Positions 10,961 through 22,988 are shown, numbered from the stretch's first letter. The stretch is DNA of 64,000 nt from Arachnopeziza araneosa (GCA_003988855.1 QYAI01000008.1:248001-312000), one strand, 5' to 3'. A program made the numbers and translations. Notes: generated by a model not told the origin, from the sequence alone.

Positions 10961-13900
10961 TCATGCCACTAACACGTTCCCAAACGCCTCCGCAATTTCT
11001 CTCTTTGTGGGGCCTTGCACTTCTTCCGGAGCTTTTGAGACGCCAATAGCAAGCCTTTCTTCCATCATCTTAATCAGAATAGGCGGTACACTGTCATCTG
11101 TAGCTCGGATGGTGAGACGAATCATCTGAATTTCATGATTAGGTTTGCCAGCTGAAGCATCATGAGAGCTTACCTGAGATCCGTAATTAGGCTCCAGCCT
11201 AAGTAGGCAACCAAACTTGCCTCCCTCGCCTGTATGAACAACGCTGGCGCCAACAAAATTCTTCTTGTTAGGGTCAACAGCATCTAGAACTCCCCACCGG
11301 AAACCTTCCACCGTCTTCCTAATGAATGAATTGCTGAACTCTCGACCGCCGTCTTTGCCACTTTTGACTCCAAATATACGTTGCGCCTCTCGAGGAGCAC
11401 CACCGATCTGCTTCCAGCGCTTGAAAAAATCTTCTGCTGAAAGTTCTGCAGGATCCATAAACTTGTGAATCGTTATGGGTAGTTTCAGCGTCAAAGCTTG
11501 CAAAGCTCCTGCGAGATAACTGATTCTAATTGTTGGACTCTTTTCAAAGACCTTCTTGGCTTCGAACATAATCATTTGTTGAGTTTGACCAGCTTCATTG
11601 ATTGTACTTTCAGGTAAACCTTTGACCTCCCAAGTTAGATTGTCTTTTTCGGCAGGATTCAGATCAAGAGTTGTGGTGAAAGAGCTGACAGTTGTAGGGG
11701 CCTTATTCGCGAAATAGAGAATAAGGCATGCCATCTGACCTCTATATTCAGAACGAACTCCAATCTGGATTTGACCGTCTTCATAGAGAACACCTTCTGT
11801 CTTTAGTAACATCTTATTATAGCCAATTTCCCAATCGGGTGATAAATGAGCAGCGCTTGCCATATTTGGCGCTTTGAGCGTCTTTGGTTCCGATGGACCA
11901 AGATCCAACATGTCCAAGCCAGCAAGATCATTTGCCCCTTTTGTATGACCGTTTGTACCATTTGTGGTAACATTAGTAGAGCTGTTGGTCGTCAAACCCG
12001 ACCCGTTGGTACTGCTAAAGGCACGCTTAAGGCCAGGATTTTTAGCAAGACTGAAGTCTTTCTCATTGGCGTTGGCATCTTTACCCCCAACGACCCATGT
12101 CCTCTTGTCGCTGGTATTTCCATGCTTTTGATGAAGTCTTGATAGTAAAGCCGACTGTCGCTCAGGGAAAGGAGGCATCTCATCACAGACAGTTCGTAGG
12201 AGGTCATCAGTGGGCAGGCTTGCCAGCGCAAGATATTCACATGCTCGTTGCTGGAGCTCAGAATCCAAAGTGTGGCTGTAGGCTTTGAACACGTACATAA
12301 GTCGAGGTTTAATCTCGGGAAACAAATTGACGAATTTAATGAAGCACGAGAGTATAATTGCTCTTGTACTCGACGAGCAACCCTGAAGTTTGCCCTGAAG
12401 TGCAAGAAACTGTTCGATAGGACTGCATCCCTTATCTTCGGCAATGAGATGGCCAAATTCGCCAAGAATGTAGCCACCAATTTTCACCAGGGTCTCGTGA
12501 CAATGATCTGCTTTGACATATTGTAGAGTATTTTGTGCGGCATAGACTTGGAGTTCTTCATTGTTTGTGACAATTTGAATGACTCGGTGCCATACTTCGT
12601 CGCTGACGTGGTCGCCGGCCATGGCAATCAGTCTTAAGGATATGTCAACATACCACTGGATATCCGTCGCATATTTTTCGGTGAGGATGGCAATTTTCAG
12701 CACCATCTCCTCTCGAATCGCGAAATCCGCATTTTGAAGGTACATTAATAGTTCACCAACGATTGGCTGGGCGTTAGTCTGATCACACATGCTGTAGAGT
12801 AAATCAAGGCCTTTCCGCCGTACACTGATATCTCTATCTTTCAGAGAGCCAATAATGATTGCTTGATGCTGCTTAATTGGATCCAGTGTTTCGGCTCTTG
12901 CCGCTAAATGTGTCATGGCTTCCAAACCAAGATATCTCACGTTCGTTTCTCTTGACTGGATAAACTTTCCAAGTCTACTTGAAATTTGCTTCATGAGAGG
13001 CTGCTCTGTATCCAGATGGATTGTCAAATTGATAGCCTCAAATAGTACAGCATTTTGTGCATTGTTCTGTTGCACATTCTTGGGCATTTCTAGAGCCAAG
13101 TTCAGGATTTTCTGAAGTGATTCGCGAATCAGATCACGGACATGTGTATCATCTAAGTATGCTCGGTCAGGAACGATGCCAGTAAAAAGTGAAAGTCCGC
13201 TATGCTTACCCGAGGGTGGATAATATTGTAATAGCCTTAGCATCTTGACCTGTATCCATGGACAAGGAACTCTGTAGTAGAGATAATCTGCGGCACAGTC
13301 TCCGTCTATCACGATTCTCTTTAGCCTCGACGCGGCCTTGACATAGCAGCCTTTGTATTGGTCAGGTTGATCTTGCGCAAGGGCCATGACTAAAGAAGTC
13401 ACAGAGAGTGCAACGCCCATGTCGGTATCGTCCATTAAAGAGATAATCCGTTCAGCCCATTGTGGCTGCACGATATCTGGGTGCTTTCGATATAGTCGGA
13501 GAAGAGTGAGGGCCGCTTTCTTCTTTACAAAAGATTTGGACGTCCTATGTCAAATTAGATGAAACTCCGGAAACATAACCGCAGATGACAAACGGAGATA
13601 TCAGAAGTCTGTGAACTTCTCCACTCAGGGCTTCACCCATTTCTCTCCCACCGACATTAGCTATAGCATGTAGCGCTAAACAGTTGAACAGCTCATTATG
13701 ATCCTCGAGGTCTTTCCGAATACTGTTGACAACCAAATGTAATAACTCGTGCTGTTCGTGGAGGAAAAGGGTCATGGCAAGATATCCGATTTGTTTTTCG
13801 GAATATTTGTTTGCGGAAATAAGATTGACAGCCTCGAGGTGCCCAAAATCAACATTCCAACCAAGTATGTAAATATATAGAAGCTGTCCATGGTCAGAAA

Positions 13901-14257
13901 GACAAAAGTAGAAAGTTGCGAATGGCAAACCTTGCAAACATATTTCTTCTTGTGGTAGCCACTCAGACTGCCATCTGGAAAGGTCATCAGCATTTATTCG
14001 GCCTGAACGCTACCAGATGCATATTGTAATACCTTTAAATTTCTGTCTTTATGAGTACCCTGAATTAGTCTACGTTACAAATCGAGAAGGACAGACACAA
14101 ACCTTATGTTGGCCAACTCCTTATTGATTCTCTTCTCTTCCAATTCTCGCGCTCTGGCATTTCTCAAGTCAGCGATAAACTGAACCAATCCGCGCATGTT
14201 CGAGTTGTTTCCTGAGCTCCCGCGACTCAAGAAACCAGCTGCCGCTGAAGACGCCAT
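10961..14257 (-). CDS. APL3: AP-2 adaptor complex, alpha subunit
   Basis: This is the large alpha subunit of the AP-2 clathrin adaptor, which selects cargo and binds PIP2 at the plasma membrane during endocytosis. Six exons (14257-14103, 14046-14033, 13974-13931, 13883-13594, 13544-11174, 11125-10961) give 1012 residues. The order is an N-terminal adaptin trunk (about 1-600), a low-complexity Ser/Thr/Asn hinge, an immunoglobulin-like ear (about 700-810) and the alpha-adaptin platform. The KKKY motif near residues 65-68 matches the PIP2-binding lysines of mammalian alpha. Exon 2 is only 14 nt; it supplies QKFK and is required to join ELANIR to DGSLSGYHKKKY in frame. The last intron (11126-11173) is 48 nt, a multiple of three and stop-free; its removal joins NYGSQ to MIRLTIRATDD as expected. 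The gene is divergent from NDUFAF5, with 433 bp between the starts. Confidence 0.95.
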
Positions 14258-14690
14258 CTTGATTTTGTACGACTGCCCTTACTATCCGTGATCAAAGATG
14301 GGTGCCGCAGACCGAATATGACTGTATATTCCTGAATATCAACTCAGCAGGACTTTCCAATGTTAGAATTGGCCAGAAGCTGTGTCTATGACAATGGATG
14401 TCGGTGGATGCCCCCTAAGCACAGTGAAACACGCAAGCCTCCTGGGGATTAGCCTTGTTCATGGAACTCCATCTGACGCGTGCAGTGGCATACGGCCAGC
14501 TCTTTCTTTGAATAAGTGGTGGATTGAATCGCCGTCGTTGCTGATACTCGAAGGGTTCTGGAGGTAGCCCCAGCTAACGACGACTAGTGCCAAGCTCGGA
14601 CTAGAGCAGGGGTCTTGTGGCAAGCCTTGCCAAATGCAGAGCGTCAGCCTTCTCTGTTGATTCGGAAATACATCTTATCAGATTTCAATC
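14258..14690. promoter_or_regulatory. Shared divergent promoter region of AP-2 alpha and NDUFAF5
   Basis: A 433-bp gap separates the two divergent start codons, so both promoters must lie here. No specific binding site is asserted. Confidence 0.5.
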
Positions 14691-15794
14691 ATGAAACCCA
14701 CAACTTTGCGGCCCCTTCTGCCACGATCGGCTATTAGGCGGAGACTGTGTCTCACTCGGCACTATGCTGTTCAATCTCCAGGAAACCCAACATTCGAGGT
14801 GTTTAATCGACACACGAAGTACCTTCAAAAGGAAAGAGCAGCAGCCAATGGAGAGAAAAGTCGACAAGTAGATTATCTGAAGGACGAAGTAGCTACAAGA
14901 CTATCCGAGAGGTTATTGGTAGGCTTCACCAGCTCATTGATCGATATTATTTGACGTTCTTAGGACATCAACCGACATTTTGGCCATGTCCTAGACCTCG
15001 GCGCAAACGCATGTAATATAGCAAAAGTGCTAACGCTCCCCAACCCTGACATCAATCCTGCAAACACAAGCTCTCCTCCTCTTTCCACACGGATCGCCAA
15101 ACTCACCGCCGCAGATTCCTCTAGAAGCATGCTATACCGTGATGCCGATCTTCCATTCAATAAGGAGATAAACCTCACACGAGAAATTCTCGATGACGAA
15201 GAAAGGATTCCGTACAAAGCCAATACATTCGATGCTGTTCTTAGTTCATTGAGCATGCACTGGATCAATGATCTACCGTCATTTCTGTTGCAAGTCAATA
15301 ATATCTTGAAACCGGATGCCCCATTCATGGCCGCAATGTTTGGAGGCGATACACTGTATGAATTAAGGACTTCATTACAATTGGCAGACCAGGAGCGAAG
15401 AGGAGGGGTATCACCACATATTTCCCCGTTGGCGGATGTCAGAGATATGGGCGGTCTACTACAGAAAGCAGGATTCAAAATGTTAACTGTTGATGTTGAT
15501 GATATCATCGTTGACTTCCCTGATACTTTTGCATTGATGCAAGATCTGCAGGCCATGGGTGAGAGCAATGCAATACTTGGCAGAGAAGCTGGTGCTATTA
15601 GGAGAGATGTCTTGCTTGCCAGTGAAGCCATATATAGAGAATTTTACGGAAATGAGGATGGTTCAATACCAGCTACTTTTAGGATGATATATATGATTGG
15701 ATGGAAAGAGGGGCCAAATCAGGCGAAGCCATTACCTCGGGGAACTGGAGATATTAATATTGCAGACATTTTGGGAGGTGGTGAAATTAAGTAA
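14691..15794 (+). CDS. NDUFAF5: Mitochondrial complex I assembly methyltransferase-like protein (NDUFAF5)
   Basis: This is a class I SAM-dependent methyltransferase-fold protein of the NDUFAF5 family, mitochondrial proteins that assemble complex I; human NDUFAF5 hydroxylates an arginine of NDUFS7. Exons 14691-14918 and 14964-15794 (45-nt intron) give 352 residues. The N terminus is Arg-rich with few acidic residues, as for a mitochondrial presequence. The family signature FEVFNRHTKYLQKERAA follows. SAM motif I is VLDLGANAC near residues 85-93. The NDUFAF5-specific block SLSMHWINDLP lies near 174-184, followed by PFMAAMFGGDTLYELR. Length agrees with homologues and nothing appears broken. Confidence 0.93.
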
Positions 15795-16107
15795 GCAATT
15801 CGACACTGTATAGTACATTTATGGGTATCTCTAGGTTGTACTGTACAAATTCAGCGATGAAACCAACCCCAACATCATTCAGAGTAACCAAGACCAAGCT
15901 CTAAAAGCGAAGACTGACTTGATAGGACTTGCTTGCAGTACCCAGATGGTCATTATCAATTCAGAGCCAGGCCTGCTCATCTTTCAGAGCTCTTAACCTC
16001 TTTTCTTCTCTTTGCTTCTGCCTTGTTTCAAAATATCCAAGTATATACCAATATACATTATTCTTAAAAGCCTACGTGCAGCTTGAGCTCATAATCCAAC
16101 ATGGGTC

Positions 16108-17129
16108 TTAGTTGAGCCATGCCCAACTCCCTACAACCCTCCCTTGTGCCTCCTCGGCAAGACTGTCAAACATACTGAGGCTCAAATCCAAATCTGTAGC
16201 CTTACAACCTACACACTAAATCCCTTGCGAATTAGCATTTCTGATCTCTGGCACATGAGGAACACAATAAAGGACTTCCAATGAGTTCGGTTGTCTCAAT
16301 ATTCCACTACAATGGATATCGTAGTTCCATAGGAAGTGGAACATGGTATATTAAATCAAGGTTTCCTTACCCTGTCTACTACTTCCACATCCACGCTCCT
16401 GTTTCTGGATAATGTTGGATCATATCTTGTGATTCGTATCCTCTTGCCACAGAGCGGATTGTTATTTGGGTTTGAACTTGTTGATGCTGCATCGAATATG
16501 ATATGTGAAACTGCGCAGATCGCGTCTGTAGAGGTGTTCTCAAAGCCACAAGACCCATAGCCAGGTCCAGGACTGTAGTAGGTCAAATCGCCAGTGAATA
16601 CTGCGCCATTTGATGGAAGTGGAAGGTTTTGTGCCTTCTTTCTGGAAGGGGAGGATCAGTCGGTTCTTCTGAATGGATTGGTCTTTTGAGGATAACGAAA
16701 TATGAAAGGATATTAACATTGGGGGAGACATGACAGCTAGGGAGTCGGCAGGACTTTGAAAACAAAGACAGACGCGCCAAATAACGCGCCGTGAGAAGAA
16801 GTTTAGATAGCAGTCCCAGGATGAAATGTATTAAGCGTAACCCACCCCTTATGCGAAAGGCCAACGCCGAGTCCCACAGCAAGAGCAATTATGAGGAGAA
16901 GTAGCGCGGCAATGCTCCATAGAAGCGGTTTGCGACTTCGGCCCATACACCCACACCAATGTGGAATCCAACGATCGGAAAATGTGCGCTTTACGAACGT
17001 AGTATCTTCTCCAGAAGCTTCTTTAGAGAGTGTAGGGTTTTGCGCGGCGAATGGATTGACTTTGTCGAGTATGCTCTGCTTAGCAGCGGGTGCTTCCCAT
17101 TCGGGGATTTCGTGATTTGTTGTTGCCAT
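16108..17129 (-). CDS. Type II membrane protein with RlpA-like double-psi beta-barrel domain
   Basis: Three exons (17129-16846, 16641-16371, 16215-16108) give 220 residues. A cytosolic segment of about 65 residues ends in the cysteine pair CGC. One membrane helix follows (about 69-91, LLWSIAALLLLIIALAVG). After it comes a secreted RlpA/expansin-like double-psi beta-barrel: TYYSPGPGYGSCG, then the end block VVDRCVGC with TDLDLS and GSWAWL. These proteins resemble plant barwin/expansin folds and fungal cerato-platanin-like surface proteins; a catalytic role is not established. The acceptor of intron 2 was chosen because it restores the conserved VVDRCVGC. Introns are 204 and 155 nt, longer than neighbours, so their exact boundaries are less certain than the domain call. 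Confidence 0.85.
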
Positions 17130-17701
17130 GAGTAGGATCAGGGAAGGACAGTACTATTTGCAGATCATTGCGGAGTAGAAGAGGACCAAACGAGTGTAAT
17201 GTAATGTTTTGTAGGGGCAGGAAGAGTGTATAGGTTGGGTAGGTAAAGAAATAAGGAAATGATCGTGGTTTCATCGTGAGGAAATGCATCATAGGCTCTT
17301 TCTGGGGTACTTACGGTAGCGCTAAACTTTAAAATTAGGCATTGAGATCGAAAGTATACTCAGAAGTTATGAAATTTAAAGACGCCCACTATCTGCTATC
17401 AATCATTCTCGCCTCCTCTTTTCCTTCGTCTGATACTTTCATATTCTCTCCTACGAAGTATGCCGATTTCCCTCTTTAGCTGGTTGGTCTCGAAAATCAT
17501 CACCAGATCAACATCCCAAATAGATTTTGGATATAATAAGGATGTCCACACGGAAAGATGGAATATTAAACAATTTATTCTTCTCAAGATTTATGTAGTT
17601 GAAGTGAAGACGATTGATCTTTTGTGCTGCTCGCTAACCGTTGACACGAAACAGCCTAAAGATCCCAGCCATATGTATGATCCAACAACACCGATCAAAT
17701 A
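17130..17701. other. Intergenic region, AT-rich
   Basis: About 570 bp with no gene seen. It carries the upstream region of the beta-barrel gene and the 3' end of the next minus-strand gene. Confidence 0.5.
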
Positions 17702-19324
17702 TCAAAACCAGTGAGTATATACTTTTGAATTGGGATGTACAGGCATTTCCTGCGACTGTTAGCTTGAATTCAATCGAGTGTGATGTTATACACACCTTCT
17801 TAACTGCATTAAGTTCCTCTTTGATCTGTTCTGCTAGAGCAGGTGTCAAGTGACTGCTAGTAGTACTTTCACCCAACCTATCGTACTCCGTATTACTCCA
17901 CGTCTCATAAAAAACAACCTGAGCGCAGAAATCCGGAGTTCGATTACTTCGGACTTTTGGACCTGGAGCTTTCAATGCTGAGCGTAGCCTTCTTGGTGCT
18001 GGTGGTATTTCTGAATCACTCTTAGGAGACAGATCCGCTAGTGAATTTAGAGTCGCTTCCATCTCAGTGAGAGACTCTTCAGGGAGCTTCAGCGCTCTTT
18101 CATCTAGACTTTCAGACCCAACCACTTCGCATGATGGTTCTACCATCTGGTCGTCATGTAAGCTCGAAGCTTCGTCGCTAAATTCTGCAGCTGAATTTGG
18201 TGGAGTGAGTTCTTCGACGGAGAATTGCATTTCCTCTTCTAATATCTCGATCTCTTGCAGAACAATCTCCTGTTTCTCAAGCGGTGTTTCTGGCCAGTCT
18301 GATATTATCGTTGATGCATCGGCATTCTGATCTAGTTGGAGTTGGTCCATCGCTCTCTCATTTAACGTCTCCGGTTCAATATTCAAATCTTCAGATGCTT
18401 GAGTCGCAGGTTCGTGCTTTGATTTACTTTTGCTTCCTCTGGATAATCGCCGTCGAAATTTTGAGCGCGTCCATGAAAACTTAAGTGCTTTTCGATAGAC
18501 AGAAGACTGCACCAGTTCCACGTCAAAATCAAAATCAATTCCATCGAAAACGGATTCCGAGTGTTGACCAGGTTTCATGCTCAGAGATTTTGCGAGTCCG
18601 CCGCCACGCGATAAGAGGTTGCTCGCATCGTCTGTGACTCTGTCAAGTATTGACACTGACTTGGGCCGCGTGATCAAAGCATGAATTTCAATGTTTGACC
18701 TCCTATCAAATATTAGCATTTATTCAAGATTTTTGGAGACGCCATTCCTACATTTGCAAGGCAACAAATAATAGATTCAAAGCACTAGCCTGGCTCTCAA
18801 TATTTCGCAGGAGATTCTTCATTTCTTGATCATTCCACTGAGCATTTAGTCTATCCATCTTTGTCGCTTCACTGAGTTCATTCATGTTTGCTGGAACTAA
18901 ATTGCCTAATCTCGCATTCAAGATAGAAAAAACCATTTGGCATGCTCCAAAGACTGTCGTGAAATGTCTACTGAGAGTACCATCGATTTCAAGCAGAGAG
19001 ACGGAGGTTGGATGCTGAGCAACAGTTTTCTGGACTTGGAGTAGGGCGTATTCAACACATGAGCATTGAGCCATCATTGAAGCAATTGTTATTGACGATG
19101 ATGCATTCAAATCATAGGATTCATTATATATTTGAATGTTTTTCATCGCCGTCCCCACAAGACCCTAAAATATCTCCAACGTCAGCAAGAGAACCAAGCC
19201 AGCAGGCTGTGATGATGGGCTGACTCAAGAAGGAAATATTACGAGGTGTGAAGTGCTGAGAGGCAATAGGGCAGTGCAACGTTAAACTTACGGCAACAAA
19301 AGTGAGCAGCGACAAGGAATCCAT
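17702..19324 (-). CDS. Protein with fungal helical N-terminal domain
   Basis: Four exons (19324-19292, 19164-18752, 18702-17796, 17749-17702) give 466 residues. The N terminus MDSLSLLTFVAGLVG and the following helical segment (about 12-150) resemble the fungal N-terminal domain found in front of many NACHT, ankyrin and uncharacterised proteins. The middle (about 190-400) is acidic, Ser/Glu-rich and probably disordered, and the end is short. A signal peptide is unlikely despite the hydrophobic start. The last intron (46 nt) is the least certain: reading through it would add a different tail ending near 17634. A branch-site-like GCTAAC sits about 9 nt before the chosen acceptor. I cannot assign a function. 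Confidence 0.7.
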
Positions 19325-20473
19325 CGCTTATCCGGTGTTCGTTTCCAAACAGTCTATTTGTCGATCTAGCTCACGTATCGTGAGGGGGGGTTCATCCAAG
19401 CCTGCCGAGGAAGAAAATTTCAGCCTACCCGTACCATAGGACGGTTTGCCAGCAGTTCTCCAGGACGACGATACGTCCAGTCCTCGTTGTAGTCGGGTTC
19501 CGAATGCATCAATCTTATAATCTTCATGGAAGAAATGAGGTGAGAAGAAGAAGAGTGTCGAGCTCTCGTTATCGGGCCGTGCTCGACCTAAGTAGGATAC
19601 AATAATGTCGTGGCTGCTGCTGAACCAACGCAAAACGGACATGCAGAAGCGCCAATGACGAGATATCCCTGCTGACGCTGGGCTCGCTGATGGGCTGTGA
19701 AATTGAGATTGAGCCACCAAGCCAGCTTATTTATTGACTAGGTGTAATTTCAATTTCCCTTTCCGGAACAAATGCGTAGATTAGGACGGCTCTTCGACTC
19801 AAAAATCTTTGTAAGGTCGTGAGCTGAGTTCTGATCGAGGTCCACGGTGCATCCCGGCGCCACATGCCAAGACAAGACTTGAGAACACTTGTGCTGCACA
19901 GCACTTACGCGCACAGTTCTGCTTCAGCTTCAGCGACTGAGACCGCGACCATGTGAAACTCCCTGAAGTAGAAATTGTCGTTTAGATTGCCGCTATTGCT
20001 CGCACTTGGGAGAGCTAGCCCATCCCCTTTGCTATATTTCAGATAGCCGTGACCTGACCAGGACTTCCAGACTTGTTCGCGACTGTTCCAGAGTGAAACA
20101 GCACTAGCTATTTTAAGCTGGCAAAGCTTTATCTTGCTTGGAGGCTGCGCAATGTGCACCGATCTCAGGAAGTATGGTTTTGGAACCCCGACAGTCTCTT
20201 GAGTTCCGCTAGTGCGAGCCGCTCCAAGTCCCAAAGCTCCAGAGTATTCCTGCACAGCTGCTTCGTGGATTCTCCTCAAAAACCGCTCGCGTTTTCAGTT
20301 AATGATTTCGGCCGATAGTTGATAGAAAACGGCGCCATATCTGGCCTCACGTTTAAACTCTTGATAATACAACCTAGCATCAAGTCGATTTCTCTTTCCT
20401 CCTCATTCAAGAAAACGCTCTTTCAGACGAAAATGATGCTTGGGTAAAGTACTTTAGCTCGATTGTCGCGAAC
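19325..20473. other. Intergenic region with unconvincing open frames
   Basis: Minus-strand frames at 19328-19720 and 19905-20279 are open, but they lack splice context and family resemblance. Part is probably the 5' leader of the gene starting at 19324. Confidence 0.4.
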
Positions 20474-20898
20474 ATGTCAGACCGTAGAGAGCGCGAATAT
20501 CGTGCCCCTCATCATGACAGCCAATCATTTGATCCAATCAATCAAGCAAAGAAGAGGAGCAATAATAGAGCGGAAGAATCCGTAGAAAAGAAGCATATTA
20601 TCAAGCATCTAGACGCCTTCGATTTCAAAAAGTAGAAGTAGATTCTGTTCGCGCTCTTGAAAAGATATGCAAGGAACACCAGAAAGTAAGATGACACCAT
20701 GAAACAGAAGAGCGGCTATCGAACTTGGCTGTAATTATCTCTGTGTTGTAAGATTATATAGCACCCGGATTGATCGAGTCTCTTCTTATTCCCGTCCGAT
20801 CTCTAAGTGGATTTTCTACATCAGACGAAGACGAGAAACTGTCACGCTTCATGGCAAGGCTATTTCTTTACAGTTTTCGCCGGAGAACGCGTGAGACT
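20474..20898 (+). pseudogene. Frame-broken gene relic, unidentified
   Basis: From an ATG at 20474 a protein-like frame (MSDRREREYRAPHHD onward, 53 codons) runs to a stop just after an AAAAAG run at 20635. In the next frame coding-like sequence continues at once (VDSVRALEKICKEHQK), and after about 75 nt of intron-like sequence (GTAAGA to TATATAG) a third protein-like piece runs to 20898 (ESLLIPVRSLSGFSTSDEDE). The frames do not connect under normal splicing, so this looks like a small gene with frameshifts. An overlooked splice pattern or a base error in the A run are alternatives. No family is recognised. Confidence 0.3.
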
Positions 20899-21116
20899 TA
20901 AAAAGATCTCCTAAATTGGCATTTTAAGGTCGAATGCAATTTCGACGCAACTCTTGGACTTTGCCTCAGCTTCAAATCCTATTTTGAGGTGATCTAGAAG
21001 ATACACTGGGATGTTGGTAAGCAGTTTACTTAGGCGGGAGTTGAGTTGCAGGTGAAGTTGGTGGCGCCTCCTGAGACTCGTTGCTTGCTATATTTACGTA
21101 TAAAAAGCGTTTTTGG

Positions 21117-22988
21117 TCATCTTAGTTTATCCATTAGCCAAAATCCATCTTTGGGAAGAAAAATAGTACCTTTCCACTCGACTTTCCACCCTTTCGGCGC
21201 GTCTGGAGGTGACATAGCCTCCAGAATTCTGGTTCCTCGAGAAAAAATTGGGACCGGAATTAAAGGTACACGCCCAATCATTACGGTTTTTCCTTGAACG
21301 AGATCTTCTTCCTGATTGAGCCATTGATCTTTGCTATCCTGCAGCTGCTCGAACACTTTCTTGCTTTCTTGCGCATAGAAATCGGCTCGAGCTAAATTAG
21401 TCTGGAGCATAGTTTTAGACTCGTTGAGTTCTTTCTTGAGGCCTTGATGATGCATGTTCAGCTCCTCATGTCGAATATCTAAATCATTTAATTCTTCTTC
21501 CAACCTCCCCGCTCTCGATTTGGTGTTTTCAACTTCAATCTGAAGCATTTCCCTTTCCTTGGCAGCTCGAACTTCTGTTGCCTGTAGCGTAGCTTTTGTT
21601 TCATAAAGCTCATGCTCGAGGTCTTGAAGATGCATGTTCATCTCCTCATACTGAATTTTTAAATCTTTTGATACTTCCTCCAACCTCCTTCCTCTCAATT
21701 TAGCATTTTCGACTTCCTTCTTAAGTGTTTCCACTTCCTTGGCAGCTCGAACTTCTGTAGTGTCTATCCTTTCCTTCATATTTGCTTTCAAATGATCTTT
21801 TTCTTTTTGGTGTTGATAGTACATTCTGCTGAGATATTCTGTTGCGTCCCCGAGTTTTTCTTCCAATCTACGGCCGTCTAGATCTTTTTGCTCTAGGGCC
21901 TTCTGAAGCTCGACCTCCTTCTCTGCCGACCTCTTTCCACTGGCCATATAATCAGATTGTAAAACTTGGTATCGGCCTACCCTATCATCCATCTCTTGGG
22001 CATGTTCATCTTTGATTGAAGCAATCTCTTTTTTGAGCCTCTCTCGGTCCTTTGTACTGGCCAAGATCTCAGACTGATGCTCCTGGACCTGTTTGCGAAG
22101 TTGAGCAACCACAGATTCGGTCTTCTTGGCATTCACAAGTTCCTGTCCCAGTGCTCGTTCTAAATCCTTGTGAACTTTGGCATTTCGTTCTTGCTCGTCT
22201 CGGAGTTTAGAAGACTGGGCTTGGGTCTTCTTTTCTTCAGCGGTATGAAGTTGCTGTAATTTAATGACAGCTCTGGAAAGATTTAAACCTGCAGTTGACA
22301 ATGCTGTCATTTGCCGTGTCATCTGCTCCTTCAATGTACTCGGCTCGACCACCTCCGAGCTCTCGGTGAAGCGTCGAAGGTAGTAATCAGTCAGGCCTTC
22401 CCAATTTGAATACTGAGACTCCCAACTTTGGAGTGCTTTTGCGATCGCCATGGAGTCATCGAGTTGCTTTACTAGTGTACTTGGACTATCGATAGACATT
22501 GATCGAACAGCATTCATGCTAGCTTGTGCGTGAGGGCTGTCTCTTGATCCCTGGGTGGTACGAGGAGGCATTGCTAGCTGCCTTGTTCTGCCCTGTGGCT
22601 GCAGCAAATTCTTGATGTTTGAAGGTTTGTCTGGTTGCTTGGATTTTTTAACGTTCGCCTCTTGTTGCTTGCCCTGAATCTTTGCCCTGAATAATCCGAA
22701 CGGAGATGGCGTTTGACGAGGTGACGGTAGATTGCCTAGCTTCTGAGCAAGGTCCGAGGTGCCATAATCGTCTAAAGTAGTATTGAAAGATGCTATTGAA
22801 TTCCGCGGAGACTTGGGGTCATTCACATTTGATGCTGTAGGCACACTACCGATTTCAGAATCCTCTCCTCTCGAGGCAACTCTAAGACTGGCCGCATAGT
22901 CATCTTGAAGCATGCTGCCATCAGCGATCGAGACCTCATCTTCATTCGTGGCAATGAGTTTCCTTGTAGCCTTTGTCACTCTACTCAT
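21117..22988 (-). CDS. Coiled-coil protein, unidentified
   Basis: Single-exon frame of 623 residues starting at the ATG before SRVTKATRKL; the TTG four codons upstream is not used. Residues 1-180 are polar and probably disordered, with SP motifs. About 250-553 is almost continuous heptad-rich, Glu/Lys/Gln-rich coiled coil. Two adjacent 60-residue blocks are near-repeats, each starting TEVRAAKE and ending with a Leu-Gln pair, encoded about 21751-21572 and 21571-21392. The C-terminal 70 residues leave the coil and are more hydrophobic (IGRVPLIPVPIFSRG). This resembles structural or tethering proteins in general, but no family is identified. Confidence 0.8.
   Translation of the reverse strand: MSRVTKATRKLIATNEDEVSIADGSMLQDDYAASLRVASRGEDSEIGSVPTASNVNDPKSPRNSIASFNTTLDDYGTSDLAQKLGNLPSPRQTPSPFGLFRAKIQGKQQEANVKKSKQPDKPSNIKNLLQPQGRTRQLAMPPRTTQGSRDSPHAQASMNAVRSMSIDSPSTLVKQLDDSMAIAKALQSWESQYSNWEGLTDYYLRRFTESSEVVEPSTLKEQMTRQMTALSTAGLNLSRAVIKLQQLHTAEEKKTQAQSSKLRDEQERNAKVHKDLERALGQELVNAKKTESVVAQLRKQVQEHQSEILASTKDRERLKKEIASIKDEHAQEMDDRVGRYQVLQSDYMASGKRSAEKEVELQKALEQKDLDGRRLEEKLGDATEYLSRMYYQHQKEKDHLKANMKERIDTTEVRAAKEVETLKKEVENAKLRGRRLEEVSKDLKIQYEEMNMHLQDLEHELYETKATLQATEVRAAKEREMLQIEVENTKSRAGRLEEELNDLDIRHEELNMHHQGLKKELNESKTMLQTNLARADFYAQESKKVFEQLQDSKDQWLNQEEDLVQGKTVMIGRVPLIPVPIFSRGTRILEAMSPPDAPKGWKVEWKGTIFLPKDGFWLMDKLR

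Noticed and set aside
19328..20279. Minus-strand frames of 130 and 124 codons
   Set aside because: No family, no introns and no supported start; the first overlaps the probable leader of the gene starting at 19324.
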